64,000 bases of DNA from NCBI RefSeq assembly GCF_900186615.1, contig NZ_LT896588.1, positions 2,189,339 to 2,253,338 of the forward strand, given 5' to 3'. Position numbers and translations under genes: made by a program. How positions within the stretch are numbered: position 1 is the stretch's first letter; each line of letters starts with the position of its first letter. This document shows positions 26,952 through 38,500 of this stretch, piece by piece. The stretch comes from Parabacteroides bouchesdurhonensis (GTDB lineage: Bacteria; Bacteroidota; Bacteroidia; Bacteroidales; Tannerellaceae). The notes below the pieces were generated by a model. That model was not told where the DNA came from, ran no database searches, and worked only from the letters and a program-made list of their open reading frames with translations.

Positions 26952-27737
26952 ATGAAGAAACGTGGAATTTTAGGAATAGCAGCAGCGTCTGCTTTACTTT
27001 TGTTGACCTCTTGCTTGGGAGATTCAAATAACGAACAAACATTATCAGCTATACCAGGGGTTGTTTCTGTCTCTAAGGATTATAAGACTATCGTAGAAAC
27101 AGCTGCTGGTGTAAATATCTATTCTCCTAATTTAGACCTTGCCGGCTATACATCCGGTGACTGCGTGCTGGCTTCCTTTACGATTAATTTTGATGATGCC
27201 CAGAATGCGAACGCAGCTACTAACGGATATTATTATGTAGCATTAAATGCAACGCCTGAAAAGGTTGATAAATGGTATGTTAATCCTACAATTGGAGATA
27301 CAACAAAATTGATGGATAAAGAGCAGCCGGTGGCAAGCCCGATAGATACTCGTTATGGTGGTGCTTATTTAAAAGGAATCTTGTTCTTGTATTCTGACTT
27401 TTCATTTTTGAATAAACAAGAGACCCGATGGACTTTATCTTACGATGCGAATCAAGTACCTACTACCGAAAATGGAAAACAGATATACTCTATTTTCTTG
27501 AGAGCTTCTGTTATCACAGAAGGCTCTGCTCCAACTAAAAGTGAAGTTGTTGTAAATGCTTTTGAAGCAAAAACGATGATTGATCTGTTCAATAGTCAAC
27601 AAAAATCTTTGGGTAACAAGGAGTATTATGTGACTATCAACTATGTTAAAGAGATTAACAAAGATGATCCCACGAAATTTACTTGGGCTTCAACAGATCC
27701 TACTTTGATGAAGTTTACAGTTCCTACAGATAATTAA
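26952..27737 (+). CDS. NigD-like lipoprotein
   Basis: 261 residues. Signal peptide and lipobox ending LTSC (Cys21), then an all-beta two-domain protein of NigD type: IVETAAGVNIYSPNLDLAGYTSGDCVLASFTINFD and a C-terminal barrel. NigD-like proteins are common Bacteroidales envelope lipoproteins; the founder lies in a bacteriocin locus, but most have no known role. It follows the sigma/anti-sigma pair by 56 bases and may be under the same control. A second family member is at 27921. Confidence 0.85.
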   Translation: MKKRGILGIAAASALLLLTSCLGDSNNEQTLSAIPGVVSVSKDYKTIVETAAGVNIYSPNLDLAGYTSGDCVLASFTINFDDAQNANAATNGYYYVALNATPEKVDKWYVNPTIGDTTKLMDKEQPVASPIDTRYGGAYLKGILFLYSDFSFLNKQETRWTLSYDANQVPTTENGKQIYSIFLRASVITEGSAPTKSEVVVNAFEAKTMIDLFNSQQKSLGNKEYYVTINYVKEINKDDPTKFTWASTDPTLMKFTVPTDN

Positions 27738-27766
27738 TAAGTAATTTTGATAGTTAACGGGATAAG

Positions 27767-27804
27767 CCCGGATACGGAAAACAAATCCGTATCCGGGTTT
27801 TTTT
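27767..27804 (+). terminator. Terminator after the sigma/NigD operon
   Basis: CCCGGATACGGA (27767-27778) pairs perfectly with TCCGTATCCGGG (27786-27797), followed by seven T. Confidence 0.9.
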
Positions 27805-27890
27805 ATGTGGATTGCTTTCATTTATTGGGAGATTCTTTTCGCATTTTAGGATGTTAACTACCCTTTTTTAATTATCTCCCTATTATTTAC

Positions 27891-27898
27891 TACCTTTG
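27891..27898 (+). promoter_or_regulatory. -7 promoter box of the second NigD-like gene
   Basis: TACCTTTG followed by CA, 22 bases before the ATG. Confidence 0.55.
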
Positions 27899-27920
27899 CA
27901 CGGCTAATTAAGGGGAAAAG

Positions 27921-28667
27921 ATGAAGATGTGGAAATTATATTGTATGGCAATCTCGCTTATTCTATTGGCTTCCTGCATGGGAACGGATGAGGATAAGCA
28001 AAAGTTTGGTGCGCAAATAGGCGTTGTCCAGTTAGAGCCGGAGAAATGTATACATATAAGTGATGGTGAAGCCATTTATGCTACTGCCATGGATACTATG
28101 GACTTGAAGGCCGGCGATTGCTGCCTGCTCGATTATGTGAAAGACTGTAGCACAAAAGAAGTTGGTTATGGATATGCAAAATATCAGGCACAGATACTGA
28201 AATACGATCCAGTCCGTGTATTGGAACTTTCCCCGTCGCTGACGGATACTACACGCGTACTTGACAAAGAACGCATTCTTTCGTTTTCTTTGCTGCGTTG
28301 TGCTTATTTTAAAGGTCGGTTCTTCTTGTTTACAGAACTAAGCGATTATGTGGACGGCGAAACCAGCCTTTTCGATCTGAGTTATAATCCGAAGCAGGGC
28401 GCTGTTGTAGAAGCCGGTGATAACAGGGTTTATAATTTATATCTTCGCGCGTCCAAAGGAAATGTTGAGGAAGGTCAAAGAGGTTCAAGATATACTATAC
28501 CTGTAGCGTTTGATCTGGAGCAGTTTGTGGAAGAGGCAAGCGCAATGGAAAAAAGCGCGGGCTTAGATACATTGAAGTTTAAGTTTAACTATCCGAGGAA
28601 CTTTAATGTGGATACAACAGCATGTATATGGACTACGTCGGATTTATTTACGATGCCTATTTACTAA
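27921..28667 (+). CDS. NigD-like lipoprotein (second copy)
   Basis: 248 residues with lipobox ending LASC (Cys19). The layout matches the preceding NigD-like protein: an N-terminal small barrel (DGEAIYATAMDTMDLKAGDCCLLDYV) and a C-terminal domain ending in FKFNYP strands and an IWTTSDLFTMP tail that mirrors TWASTDPTLMKFTVP in the first copy. The sequences have diverged widely, so this is an old duplication. It has its own promoter, unlike the first copy. Confidence 0.82.
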   Translation: MKMWKLYCMAISLILLASCMGTDEDKQKFGAQIGVVQLEPEKCIHISDGEAIYATAMDTMDLKAGDCCLLDYVKDCSTKEVGYGYAKYQAQILKYDPVRVLELSPSLTDTTRVLDKERILSFSLLRCAYFKGRFFLFTELSDYVDGETSLFDLSYNPKQGAVVEAGDNRVYNLYLRASKGNVEEGQRGSRYTIPVAFDLEQFVEEASAMEKSAGLDTLKFKFNYPRNFNVDTTACIWTTSDLFTMPIY

Positions 28668-28706
28668 TAATCTGATTGGAGAATAGGGAAATACCTTGTA
28701 TTTTTA

Positions 28707-28714
28707 TACTTTTG
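28707..28714 (+). promoter_or_regulatory. -7 promoter box of the Yip1-smpB-metH group
   Basis: TACTTTTG followed by C, 24 bases before the Yip1-family ATG. No convincing -33 element. Confidence 0.5.
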
Positions 28715-28737
28715 CTTTTTTAAATAAATAGATAAAG

Positions 28738-29304
28738 ATGTACAAAGAGATATTTCAGTGGGTAATTGCCATCATCACTCAGCCTGCGAAGGCATGGGAT
28801 CTGTTGACAAGGAAAGAAGAAAAAGGAGAAGAATTTCTTTCCCGATTTGTGTATCCGTTGATAGGGCTGGTAACTGTTGCCGCTTTTTTAGGTGTACTGT
28901 TTACCCGGAAAGAGTTTGATATAGAGCTGGCTTTGAAATCATCTATAAGAACGTTAGTTTCCTCTTTCGGAGGATTTTTCCTTGGTTCTTATTTCCTGAG
29001 CGAGATATGGCAAGGGATGTTTAAACGGGAAAAAGATTTGAAACTTTGCCAACGTTTTGTGGGATATTCTTCATCCCTGATGTTTACGTTGAATATTATA
29101 TTGATGCTTTTACCGGAATTCTTTTTTCTCCGCATATTTATCCTTTATACTCTGTATATCGTTTGGGAAGGTGCAGGGCCTTATATGAAAGTGGAAGAGA
29201 ATATCCGTTTGAAGTTTGTTTCTATAGCAACGGTTGTTATATTGGCTACACCGTTCCTTATAGAGTTTATTCTGGTTTTATTGATGCCGGGATTGAGTTT
29301 TTGA
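28738..29304 (+). CDS. Yip1 family inner-membrane protein
   Basis: 188 residues with about five hydrophobic helices. The N-terminal pattern of amphipathic helix plus PAKAWDLLTRKEE, then VYPLIGLVTVAAFLGVLF, is characteristic of bacterial Yip1-domain proteins. Its role in the membrane is unknown. smpB follows after 16 bases, then metH, so it heads a loosely linked transcription unit. Confidence 0.82.
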   Translation: MYKEIFQWVIAIITQPAKAWDLLTRKEEKGEEFLSRFVYPLIGLVTVAAFLGVLFTRKEFDIELALKSSIRTLVSSFGGFFLGSYFLSEIWQGMFKREKDLKLCQRFVGYSSSLMFTLNIILMLLPEFFFLRIFILYTLYIVWEGAGPYMKVEENIRLKFVSIATVVILATPFLIEFILVLLMPGLSF

Positions 29305-29320
29305 TAAAGTATAGTCCAAA

Positions 29321-29782
29321 ATGAAAGAAAAGATTAGTAATAATATACAGATAAAAAATAAACGGGCCACCTTCGATTATGAATTGCTCGATACTTTTAC
29401 GGCCGGCATCGTGCTGACCGGTACGGAAATAAAATCTATCCGCCTGGGAAAAGCCAGTTTGGTAGATACCTTCTGTATTGTAGAAAAGGGGGAATTGTGG
29501 GTGAAGAATATGTATATTGCCGAATACTTTTATGGCACATATAATAATCATGTAGCCCGTCGTGACCGTAAACTCTTGCTGACGAAAAAAGAATTACGAA
29601 AAATCGATAGCGCTGTGCGTACTACCGGTTTTACTATAGTGCCTACTAAATTGTTTATTAATGAGAAAGGATTGGCAAAGCTGATTATAGCTATAGCCAA
29701 AGGAAAGAAAGAATATGACAAGCGTGATTCCATCAAAGAGCGAGACGACCGCCGGGAGATGGACAGAGCTTTTAAGCGATAA
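29321..29782 (+). CDS. smpB: SsrA-binding protein SmpB
   Basis: 153 residues with the OB-fold core [22 protein letters not shown] (about 13-34), [25 protein letters not shown] and the basic C-terminal tail ([25 protein letters not shown]) that enters the ribosomal decoding site. It carries tmRNA to stalled ribosomes; the tmRNA gene is at 1449-1848. Full length, with no sign of decay. Confidence 0.96.
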   Translation: MKEKISNNIQIKNKRATFDYELLDTFTAGIVLTGTEIKSIRLGKASLVDTFCIVEKGELWVKNMYIAEYFYGTYNNHVARRDRKLLLTKKELRKIDSAVRTTGFTIVPTKLFINEKGLAKLIIAIAKGKKEYDKRDSIKERDDRREMDRAFKR

Positions 29783-29871
29783 TGAAAGAAATCCTTGCCT
29801 GAATCGCCCAAGACTTGTATCTGGATGTGTAAAGGGGATAGTTCTATTTATACTGGAAGTATAGAATATAT

Positions 29872-32800
29872 ATGAATAAAGAAACTTTTTTGAAGCTCCT
29901 TAACGAGCGTATATTAATATTGGACGGTGGCATGGGGACCATGGTCCAGGGTTTTAAGCTGAAAGAAGAAGATTACAGAGGCGAACGCTTTGCCGATTTT
30001 CCCGGACAACTGAAAGGTAATAACGATTTGCTTTGTATTACGCGTCCTGATGTGATACAGTCTATTCATCGCCAGTATATGGAAGCCGGTGCGGATATAT
30101 TTGCTACCAATACGTTTAATGCCAATGCCATCTCGATGGAAGATTATGGCATGCAGGCCTACGTGCGTGAAATAAATCTGGCTGCCGGAAAGTTGGCTCG
30201 TGAAGTAGCGGATACGTTTATGGAAGAACACCCCGGTCGTATAATTTTTGTAGCCGGTTCTATAGGCCCGACGAATAAGACGGCCTCAATGAGCCCGGAT
30301 GTGAGCGATCCTGCCTATCGTGCCGTTACTTATATGGATTTATATACTGCCTATAAGGAACAGGTGGAAGCGTTGGTTGATGGCGGGGTTGATATTATTC
30401 TTTTTGAGACTACTTTTGATACATTAAATGTAAAAGCCGGACTTGAAGCCGCCGAAACGGTATTAAAAGAGAAAGGAAAAGATTTGCCGATTATGCTTTC
30501 ATTAACTTTATCGGCACAGGGTGGACGTACTTTTTCCGGTCAAACGCTGATGGCGTTCCTGGCTTCCGTACAGCATACTAATATCGTCAGTGTCGGTTTG
30601 AACTGCTCATTCGGGGCAGCGGATATGAAGCCGTACTTGGCCGAACTGGCTAAAAACGCGCCTTATTATATCAGTGCGTATCCCAATGCCGGACTGCCTA
30701 ACAGTTTTGGGGCGTATGATGAGACGCCCGAAAAGATGGCCGTTCATGTTAAGCCGTTTATAGAGGAAGGTCTGGTGAATATATTAGGAGGATGTTGTGG
30801 TACAACGCCGGCCCATATTGCCAAATATCCGGAACTGGTGAAAGATGCGAAGCCGCATGTGCCTGTTGCTAAACCGGATTGCCTTTGGTTGTCCGGTTTG
30901 GAATTGTTGGAGATAAAGCCTGAGAATAATTTTATAAATGTAGGTGAACGTTGTAACGTTGCAGGTTCGCGAAAGTTCCTTCGCCTGATAAAAGAAGGCA
31001 ATTATGAAGAAGCGCTGACAATTGCCCGTAAGCAGGTAGAAGACGGGGCGCAAGTGATAGATATCAATATGGATGACGGCATGTTGGATGCCGTTAAAGA
31101 AATGACTACTTTCCTGAATCTGGTAGCTTCAGAGCCTGATATAGCGCGTGTTCCGGTAATGATAGACTCTTCCAAATGGGAAGTGATCGAAAAAGGGCTG
31201 ATGTGCGTGCAGGGGAAAAGCATTGTCAATTCTATCTCTTTGAAAGAAGGAGAAGACGTTTTTCTACAACATGCCGCCCGTATCAAGCAATTGGGAGCGG
31301 CAACGGTTGTGATGGCTTTTGATGAAAAAGGACAGGCCGATACCTTTGAACGTAAGATAGAAGTTTGTGAACGGGCTTATCGTCTGTTGCGGGAGAAAGT
31401 GGATTTTGATCCGAATGGAATTATTTTTGACCCGAATGTACTGGCTATCGCTACCGGAATGGAAGAGCATAACGGATACGGGCTGGACTTTATCCGTGCG
31501 GTGGAATGGATCAAGAAAAACCTGCCCGGAGCAAAAGTGAGCGGCGGAGTAAGCAATTTGTCATTCTCTTTCCGTGGAAATAATTACGTACGTGAAGCCA
31601 TGCACGCCGTATTCCTGTACCATGCTATCCGTAAAGGCATGGATATGGGTATTGTGAATCCTGCCACTACAGTACTTTATGAAGATATAGAACCTTCTTT
31701 CCGTGCCTTGTTGGAGGACGTTATCCTGGCACGTCGTCCCGAAGCGGCGGAAGAATTGATAACGTATGCACAAAACCTGCATCAAGAAAACGATGGCGGA
31801 GAAATAGAAAAGCATGAAGCCTGGCGGGATATGTCATTGAATGAACGCTTGGAATATGCCTTGATAAAAGGTATTGGAGAACATCTGGAAGACGATTTAC
31901 AGGAAGCTCTGAAACAATATCCCCGGGCAGTAGATGTTATAGACGGTCCGCTGATGAGCGGGATGAATAAGGTAGGCGTACTGTTTGGAGAAGGAAAAAT
32001 GTTCTTGCCCCAGGTAGTTAAAACGGCCCGTACTATGAAGAAGGCGGTAGCAATCCTGCAACCAGCCATTGAAGCGGAGAAGTCTGCCGCAGGTTCGGCT
32101 AAGGCCGGTAAAGTAGTATTCGCTACTGTAAAGGGAGACGTACACGATATAGGTAAGAACATTGTATCTATCGTGTTGGCCTGCAATAACTATGAGGTGA
32201 TAGATCTGGGCGTCATGGTGCCGGCGGAAGTGATTGTAAAGAAAGCGATAGAGGAGAAGCCCGACCTGGTTTGTCTCTCCGGTTTGATTACTCCTTCACT
32301 GGAAGAAATGGTGCATGTAACGGATGAAATGCAAAAAGCAGGGCTTACCATTCCTATTATGGTAGGTGGCGCGACTACCTCAAAACTGCATACGGCGTTA
32401 AAAATAGCTCCGCACTATAACTATCCGGTAATCCATGTATTGGATGCTTCCCAAAACCCGTTGATTGCCGCAAAGCTGTTGAATCCGAATACACGTGAGG
32501 CATATATTGCCGGATTGAATGACGAATATGAACGTTTGCGTTTGTCTATGGAACAGAAGAAAGAAGTCTTAGTTCCTTTGGATGAAGCGCGTGCGCATCC
32601 TGTAAAGATAGATTGGGCAAATTATAAACCTGTAGCGCCCAGAGATATGGGCGTTCATGTGATGCCTTATATCCCGTTGGAAGAGATTATTCCTTACATC
32701 CATTGGACGTTTTTCTTTAGTGTATGGAAGTTAGGCGGCCGTTTTGCGGAGATTACCCAGATTCACGGATGCGATGCTTGTCGTGCTTCGTGGTTGGCAA

Positions 32801-33564
32801 GTTTCCCGGAAGAAGACAGGGCAAAGGCGGGTGAAGCCATGAAACTATACAAAGATGCGGTTAAATTGCTGGATCGTCTGGTTGAGATAAAGGCCGAGTA
32901 CTGCCGCGCTGTTTACGGCTTTTTCCCGGCTAATAGCGACGGAGACAATTTGATTGTGGGTGATGTAACGATCCCGATGTTGCGTCAACAGGTGAAAAAA
33001 GAGGAACATGTTTATAAATCACTGGCCGATTATGTGATACCCAAGTGCGAAGGCCGTACGGATTATGTAGGAGCGTTTGTTGTAACAGGTGGAGCCGGTG
33101 CCGATTATTTGAAAGATAAATATGAGGACGAAGGCGATATGTATAATGCCATGTTGTTACAAACCCTGACCGACCGTTTGGCGGAAGCTACGGCAGAATA
33201 TCTCCATGAAAAAGTACGTAAGGAATATTGGGGTTACGCTCCGGATGAAGCGCTTTCTATCCCCGACTTATATAAAGTGAAGTATCAGGGGATTCGTCCG
33301 GCTATAGGTTATCCTTCTTTGCCGGATCAGTTACTGAACTATACCTTGGACGGCTTGCTGGATATGTCCCGTATTGGCGTTAGCCTGACGGAAAACGGAG
33401 CCATGTATCCAACCGCATCGGTAAGCGGAATTTATTTCGCCCATCCCGAATCCCAGTATTTCATGATAGGTTCTGTTGATGAGGTGCAGATGAAGGATTA
33501 TGCCAAGCGGCGTAACCTTTCGGAGACAGAAGCAAAAAAGCTGTTGAATAAGAATATATCCTGA
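29872..33564 (+). CDS. metH: Methionine synthase, cobalamin-dependent
   Basis: 1230 residues with all four MetH modules: homocysteine-binding barrel (GLNCSFG and [11 protein letters not shown] zinc cysteines, about 1-325), folate barrel (about 350-615), cobalamin domain with [10 protein letters not shown] (about 760, His ligating cobalt), and C-terminal reactivation domain with [12 protein letters not shown]. It methylates homocysteine from methyltetrahydrofolate in the cytoplasm. No cobalamin riboswitch fits in the 89-base gap upstream. A DUF3810 gene follows 2 bases after the stop. Confidence 0.97.
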   Translation: MNKETFLKLLNERILILDGGMGTMVQGFKLKEEDYRGERFADFPGQLKGNNDLLCITRPDVIQSIHRQYMEAGADIFATNTFNANAISMEDYGMQAYVREINLAAGKLAREVADTFMEEHPGRIIFVAGSIGPTNKTASMSPDVSDPAYRAVTYMDLYTAYKEQVEALVDGGVDIILFETTFDTLNVKAGLEAAETVLKEKGKDLPIMLSLTLSAQGGRTFSGQTLMAFLASVQHTNIVSVGLNCSFGAADMKPYLAELAKNAPYYISAYPNAGLPNSFGAYDETPEKMAVHVKPFIEEGLVNILGGCCGTTPAHIAKYPELVKDAKPHVPVAKPDCLWLSGLELLEIKPENNFINVGERCNVAGSRKFLRLIKEGNYEEALTIARKQVEDGAQVIDINMDDGMLDAVKEMTTFLNLVASEPDIARVPVMIDSSKWEVIEKGLMCVQGKSIVNSISLKEGEDVFLQHAARIKQLGAATVVMAFDEKGQADTFERKIEVCERAYRLLREKVDFDPNGIIFDPNVLAIATGMEEHNGYGLDFIRAVEWIKKNLPGAKVSGGVSNLSFSFRGNNYVREAMHAVFLYHAIRKGMDMGIVNPATTVLYEDIEPSFRALLEDVILARRPEAAEELITYAQNLHQENDGGEIEKHEAWRDMSLNERLEYALIKGIGEHLEDDLQEALKQYPRAVDVIDGPLMSGMNKVGVLFGEGKMFLPQVVKTARTMKKAVAILQPAIEAEKSAAGSAKAGKVVFATVKGDVHDIGKNIVSIVLACNNYEVIDLGVMVPAEVIVKKAIEEKPDLVCLSGLITPSLEEMVHVTDEMQKAGLTIPIMVGGATTSKLHTALKIAPHYNYPVIHVLDASQNPLIAAKLLNPNTREAYIAGLNDEYERLRLSMEQKKEVLVPLDEARAHPVKIDWANYKPVAPRDMGVHVMPYIPLEEIIPYIHWTFFFSVWKLGGRFAEITQIHGCDACRASWLASFPEEDRAKAGEAMKLYKDAVKLLDRLVEIKAEYCRAVYGFFPANSDGDNLIVGDVTIPMLRQQVKKEEHVYKSLADYVIPKCEGRTDYVGAFVVTGGAGADYLKDKYEDEGDMYNAMLLQTLTDRLAEATAEYLHEKVRKEYWGYAPDEALSIPDLYKVKYQGIRPAIGYPSLPDQLLNYTLDGLLDMSRIGVSLTENGAMYPTASVSGIYFAHPESQYFMIGSVDEVQMKDYAKRRNLSETEAKKLLNKNIS

Positions 33565-33566
33565 CG

Positions 33567-34649
33567 GTGAGTGGAAAGATACAACTGAAATATATACGAT
33601 GGTCTTTGCTGGCAATATGCCTGGTGGGTATATGGTGCGTAATGCGTTCACCTGCCGCCGGAGAAACCTATGCCCGGCGGATTTATCCGTATATTTCTGC
33701 TGTTTTATCCCGTTTCTCTTCTCTCTTTCCGTTCTCTGTAGGCGATTGCTTTATATATGGCAGTATCATCGGGTTAATCGCTTTTTTTGTTTATGCTTTG
33801 CTCAAAAGGCGTTCGTGGAGGATTACCGTTGGGCGAATAATCGAATATCTATTGTGGGTATATGTCTGGTTTTATCTGGCGTGGGGATTGAATTATTTCC
33901 GCGAAGACTTTTATAACCGCAACCGGATTCAGTATAAACCCTATGTCGCGGAAGATTTTAAATCCTTTCTGTCCGCTTATACCGATTCGTTGAATGCTTC
34001 CTATATCCCGTTTGAAATAATTGATACTGCGAAGGTGGCAACGGAAGTAAAGAAAGGCTACCGGCAAATCGTTTCCCGTTTCGGACTTGACATGCCTGCC
34101 GGCTACCTGTATCCAAAGACCATGCTGGTCACTCCCTTGATGAGCGGAGTAGGAGTGATGGGCTATATAGGGCCTTTCTTTAATGAGTTCAATCTGAACG
34201 GAGAGCTTCTTCCGGTCCAATATCCGTCGGTCTATGCCCATGAGATGGCCCATGTATTAGGTATTTCCAGTGAGGCGGAAGCCAATCTGTACAGTTATTT
34301 GGTATGTACGGCATCTTCTGCTCCGGAGATTCGCTTTTCCGGTTATTTTTCTCTCTTTCCTTATGTGTTGGGTAATGCTTATCAGTTACTTACGGAAGAA
34401 GAGTTTAATCAATGGGTTGAAACTGTTTCTCCTGAGGTCAAGTCTCTTTATAAACAAAAAGCGGCCTATTGGCAGTCTCGTTATAGTCCGTTGATCGGCG
34501 ATATTCAAGATACCGTTTATAATTGGTTCTTGAAAGGCAATAATATACCTTCGGGTCGCCAGAATTACTCCGAAGTAGTTGCTTTGTTGATGGCGTATCT
34601 CTCCGATACAGCCGGTCAGGTTTCCATTGCCGGCAAGGGTAATGAATAA
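33567..34649 (+). CDS. DUF3810 family membrane protein with HExxH-like motif
   Basis: 360 residues, starting at GTG; no suitable ATG lies near. Three N-terminal hydrophobic helices (about 12-28, 50-75, 90-110) precede a soluble domain with YAHEMAHVLGISSEAEANLYSYL, an HExxH zinc-site motif with a downstream Glu as in gluzincin peptidases. DUF3810 has no established function; a membrane-tethered metallopeptidase is a reasonable reading. Coupled to metH by a 2-base gap. Its last 34 bases overlap the convergent HU-like gene. Confidence 0.85.
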   Translation: MSGKIQLKYIRWSLLAICLVGIWCVMRSPAAGETYARRIYPYISAVLSRFSSLFPFSVGDCFIYGSIIGLIAFFVYALLKRRSWRITVGRIIEYLLWVYVWFYLAWGLNYFREDFYNRNRIQYKPYVAEDFKSFLSAYTDSLNASYIPFEIIDTAKVATEVKKGYRQIVSRFGLDMPAGYLYPKTMLVTPLMSGVGVMGYIGPFFNEFNLNGELLPVQYPSVYAHEMAHVLGISSEAEANLYSYLVCTASSAPEIRFSGYFSLFPYVLGNAYQLLTEEEFNQWVETVSPEVKSLYKQKAAYWQSRYSPLIGDIQDTVYNWFLKGNNIPSGRQNYSEVVALLMAYLSDTAGQVSIAGKGNE

Positions 34650-35224
34650 ACTCTTGTGCTTCGGTATCCTCCTTTTGCCAGCTTACCTTCATGTATCAGT
34701 TGGTTCAAATCTTTCAGGGCGAGGTATTTGGAGCAACCGGTTAAGCCCCTGTAATCGCCGCAAGTAATATAATGATGTGATTTCAGGTAATCCATCAGTC
34801 TGCTGATCCGTTCGTCAAAAGAAAGGAGAGTGCCTCTACTTTCCGGGACACGTTCCAGATACATCGTTTTCAATTTGCTTTTCAGATATTTGCTGCAACG
34901 GAAATTGACGTTGCGGAAATGAATGGATTCACTTCGTATCTCTTTCTGATCCGCTACCGGACGTGCCGTGAGTGAAACGCTGAAAAAGCCTATTCCTTCC
35001 AGTTCAACATTATATCCTCTGTCCAATTGTTCGGCCATTACGTCGGCTATGACCTGCAACGCGCCTTTTATGTCGGCCGACGAAAGGCCGGAACGGCTCT
35101 CTATGTCGCGCATCAATTCTTTGATTCGTACTGTTCCGTAAGGCACTACACGCGGATGTAATGATTGTTTTGAGTTTTTTCCTGTCGGATCGGGATTCTT
35201 TGCCAGCTTATATCTTGCACACAT
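34616..35224 (-). CDS. HU-like DNA-binding protein (HU-HIG type) with extra C-terminal domain
   Basis: 202 residues. The first half matches the Bacteroidetes HU-HIG fold (ADIKGALQVIADVMAEQLDRGYNVELEGIGFFSVSLTARP), a divergent HU/IHF domain. The second half (about 130-202) has DYLKSHHYITCGDYRGLTGCSKYLALKDLNQLIHEGKLA, resembling a winged-helix segment. This two-domain form is longer than ordinary HU (about 90). It probably binds DNA; targets are unknown. Its 3' end overlaps the convergent DUF3810 gene by 34 bases. Confidence 0.8.
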   Translation of the reverse strand: MCARYKLAKNPDPTGKNSKQSLHPRVVPYGTVRIKELMRDIESRSGLSSADIKGALQVIADVMAEQLDRGYNVELEGIGFFSVSLTARPVADQKEIRSESIHFRNVNFRCSKYLKSKLKTMYLERVPESRGTLLSFDERISRLMDYLKSHHYITCGDYRGLTGCSKYLALKDLNQLIHEGKLAKGGYRSTRVYSLPLPAMET

Positions 35225-35281
35225 ATTCGCGTCTTTTTAAATGAAACATCGTGACTGTTTATTAATTTATTCCCGTATATT

Positions 35282-35369
35282 TATTTGTTTTTCAACTGTA
35301 GAACGCTTGTTCGACAGTTGTCGTTCGCTTATTCTTCAAGTGTCTTATAAGCGTTTGACAGATGTGGGA
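35282..35369. repeat. Four degenerate 22-base units upstream of ileS
   Basis: Units begin at 35282, 35304, 35326 and 35348. In all four, TT, CA and TGT occur at the same unit positions (7-8, 12-13, 16-18). Units two and three match at 15 of 22 bases, both starting CGCTT. The period equals that of the array upstream of ftsK, and both contain TGTCG followed by CTTAT. The 371-base gap 35225-35595 holds this array and the ileS promoter, nothing else I can identify. Confidence 0.6.
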
Positions 35370-35529
35370 TAAATAAAAATACGGCATCAAAGGTATAAAT
35401 AATAAGGGAGAAATACTTTATAATATCCGGCTTTTTGCTTAACCGGAGCTAAAGGACTGGCTGTAAAGAGCTCCCGGCAGATTAAAAAACATCCCGTAAA
35501 TTTTAAAAGAAGAAGGCGGAAAACGATCA

Positions 35530-35560
35530 TTGTCTAATTCAAATAAAATCACTAACTTTG
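35530..35560 (+). promoter_or_regulatory. ileS promoter
   Basis: TTG (35530-35532), 20-base spacer, TAACTTTG (35553-35560) then CGG: a good Bacteroidetes promoter, 35 bases before the ileS ATG. Confidence 0.7.
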
Positions 35561-35595
35561 CGGCATTTTTAGAAGACAGATAAACATAACGCGAT

Positions 35596-38500
35596 ATGAG
35601 TAAGAAATTTGCCGAGTATTCAAAGTTTGACTTATCGAACGTAAACAAAGAGGTGTTGAAGAAATGGCAGGATGGAGACATCTTCCATAAAAGTCTTGAA
35701 ACGCGAGAAGGGCATCCTTCATTTGTATTTTACGAAGGTCCTCCTTCTGCAAATGGTATGCCCGGTATTCACCATGTCATAGCGCGCTCCATTAAAGATA
35801 TATTCTGTCGCTATAAAACGATGAAGGGCTTTCTGGTTAATAGAAAAGCCGGATGGGATACCCATGGCTTGCCTGTGGAACTGGGAGTGGAAAAAGCGTT
35901 GGGTATAACGAAGGAAGACATCGGCAAAAAGATTTCCGTTGCCGAATATAATGCCGCTTGCCGTAAGGATGTGATGAAGTTTACCAAAGAATGGGAAGAC
36001 CTGACACAGAAAATGGGCTACTGGGTAGACATGGATAATCCTTATATCACTTACGATAATCGCTATATTGAAACTCTTTGGTATTTATTGAAAGAGTTAT
36101 ATAAGAAAGGCCTGTTGTATAAAGGATATACTATTCAGCCTTATTCTCCGGCCGCCGGAACAGGACTGAGTACGCACGAATTGAACCAGCCGGGTTGCTA
36201 CCGTGATGTGAAGGATACCTCTTGTACGGCCCAATTCCGTATTCTTGATCCGAAACAGGAGATGTCCGAATTTGGAGAACCGTTCTTCCTTGCGTGGACA
36301 ACTACCCCGTGGACATTGCCTTCAAATACAGCATTGTGTGTAGGCCCGAATATTACTTATGTAGCTGTTCAGACATTCAATCCATATACCGGAATGCCTA
36401 TGACTGCCGTGCTGGCTAAGGATTTGCTGAATGTTTATTTCAGTCCGAAAGCGGCCGAACTGAACTTGTCCGATTATAAAATAGGAGATAAACTGGTTCC
36501 GTTCAGAGTGGTTGGCGAATGGAAAGGTACGGAACTGGAAGGCATGCATTATGAGCAGTTAATACCGTGGGTAAATCCGGGAGAGGGAGCATTCCGCGTA
36601 ATTACAGGTGATTATGTAACTGTAGAAGATGGTACGGGTATCGTACATATTGCTCCTACCTTCGGTGCTGATGACGACCGCGTGGCAAAAGCCAGCGGCA
36701 TACCGCCTTTGATGATGATCGATAAGGATGGAAACCAGCGTCCTATGGTGGATATGACCGGTAAGTTCTATTTGCTGGAAGACCTTGATCCGATGTTTGT
36801 CCAGAAGAATATGAATGCTTCCGATTATGATCCGTTCCAGGGTAAATTCGTGAAGAACGCGTTCGATCCTGCAAAGACAGATAAAGACGAAACACTGGAT
36901 GTTGAAATCTGCATGATGCTGAAAGTACAGAACCGTGTGTTCCGTATCGAAAAGCATGTACATAATTATCCGCATTGCTGGCGTACGGATAAACCTGTAT
37001 TGTATTATCCGTTGGATAGCTGGTTTATCAAGACTACCGCTTGTCGTGAGCGGATGATTGAATTGAATAATACAATCAACTGGAAGCCTCAGAGTACAGG
37101 TACGGGCCGTTTCGGTAAATGGTTGGAAAACCTGCAAGACTGGAACTTGAGCCGTAGCCGTTATTGGGGTACTCCGTTGCCTATCTGGCGTACGGAAGAC
37201 GGTAGTGAAGAGAAGTGTATCGGTTCTGTTGTTGAGCTGTATGGCGAAATAGAAAAGTCTGTAAGCGCAGGCTTCATGGAATCGAATCCGTATAAAGATT
37301 TTGCTCCGGGTGAATATACGAAGGAGAATTATGAGAAAATAGATTTGCACCGTCCGTATGTAGACGAGATTATTTTGGTTTCTCCCAGTGGAAAGCCGAT
37401 GAAGCGTGAGACAGACCTGATAGACGTTTGGTTTGACTCCGGCGCTATGCCTTATGCCCAGATACATTATCCGTTCGAGAATCAGAAGGCGCTGGATACT
37501 CGTGTTGTTTATCCGGCTGACTTTATTGCCGAAGGGGTAGACCAGACTCGCGGATGGTTCTTTACCTTGCATGCCTTGGCAACTATGATTTTTGACAGTG
37601 TTGCCTATAAGGCGGTTGTTTCCAACGGATTGGTTCTTGATAAAAACGGAAACAAGATGTCTAAACGTCTGGGTAATGCCGTTGACCCGTTTGCAACGAT
37701 TGAGCAATATGGTTCTGACCCGTTGCGTTGGTATATGATTACCAATGCTTCTCCGTGGGATAATATCAAGTTTGATGTAGAGGGTATAGAAGAAGTTCGC
37801 CGTAAATTCTTCGGTACATTATATAATACCTATTCATTCTTTGCCCTTTATGCAAATGTGGATGGCTTTGATTATTCGGAACCGGATATTGAAATAAGCC
37901 GGCGTCCGGAAATTGACCGTTGGATACTGTCGTTGCTTAACTCATTGATAAAGGATGTGGACGGTTATCTGGAAGCATACGAGCCGACACGTGCCGGACG
38001 TGCGATTTCCGATTTCGTGAATGATAACCTTAGTAACTGGTATGTACGTCTGAACCGTCGCCGTTTCTGGGGTGGTGGAATGACTGCCGATAAACTGTCG
38101 GCTTACCAGACTTTATATACCTGCCTGGAGACAGTTGCCAAACTAATGGCTCCTATCGCTCCGTTCTATGCAGACCAGTTGTTCCTGGACTTGATTGCCG
38201 TAACAGGACGTGAAAACGTTGAGTCTGTTCATTTGTCCGATTTCCCGGTTGCAAATGAGAGTATGATCGACAAGAGCCTGGAAGAACGTATGCAGATGGC
38301 ACAGGATGTATCTTCTATGGTATTGGCTTTGCGTCGTAAAGTAAATATCAAGGTACGCCAGCCGCTACAGACTATCATGGTCCCTGTTGTCGACGATCAT
38401 CAGCAGGAAAGTATTGAAGCTGTAAAAGATTTGATACTGAATGAAGTGAATGTAAAGGAACTGAAATTTGTAGGGAGTACCGCCGGTATCCTTGTGAAGA

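Noticed and set aside
29046-29324. Second plus-strand ORF overlapping the Yip1 gene
   Set aside because: Out-of-frame shadow; it would overlap the smpB start and has no recognisable domain.
29783-29871. Cobalamin or SAM riboswitch before metH
   Set aside because: The gap is only 89 bases and holds no B12-box or SAM-box pattern.
36559-37707. 382-residue minus-strand ORF
   Set aside because: Lies fully inside ileS on the opposite strand, has no promoter or family motif; a shadow of codon bias.
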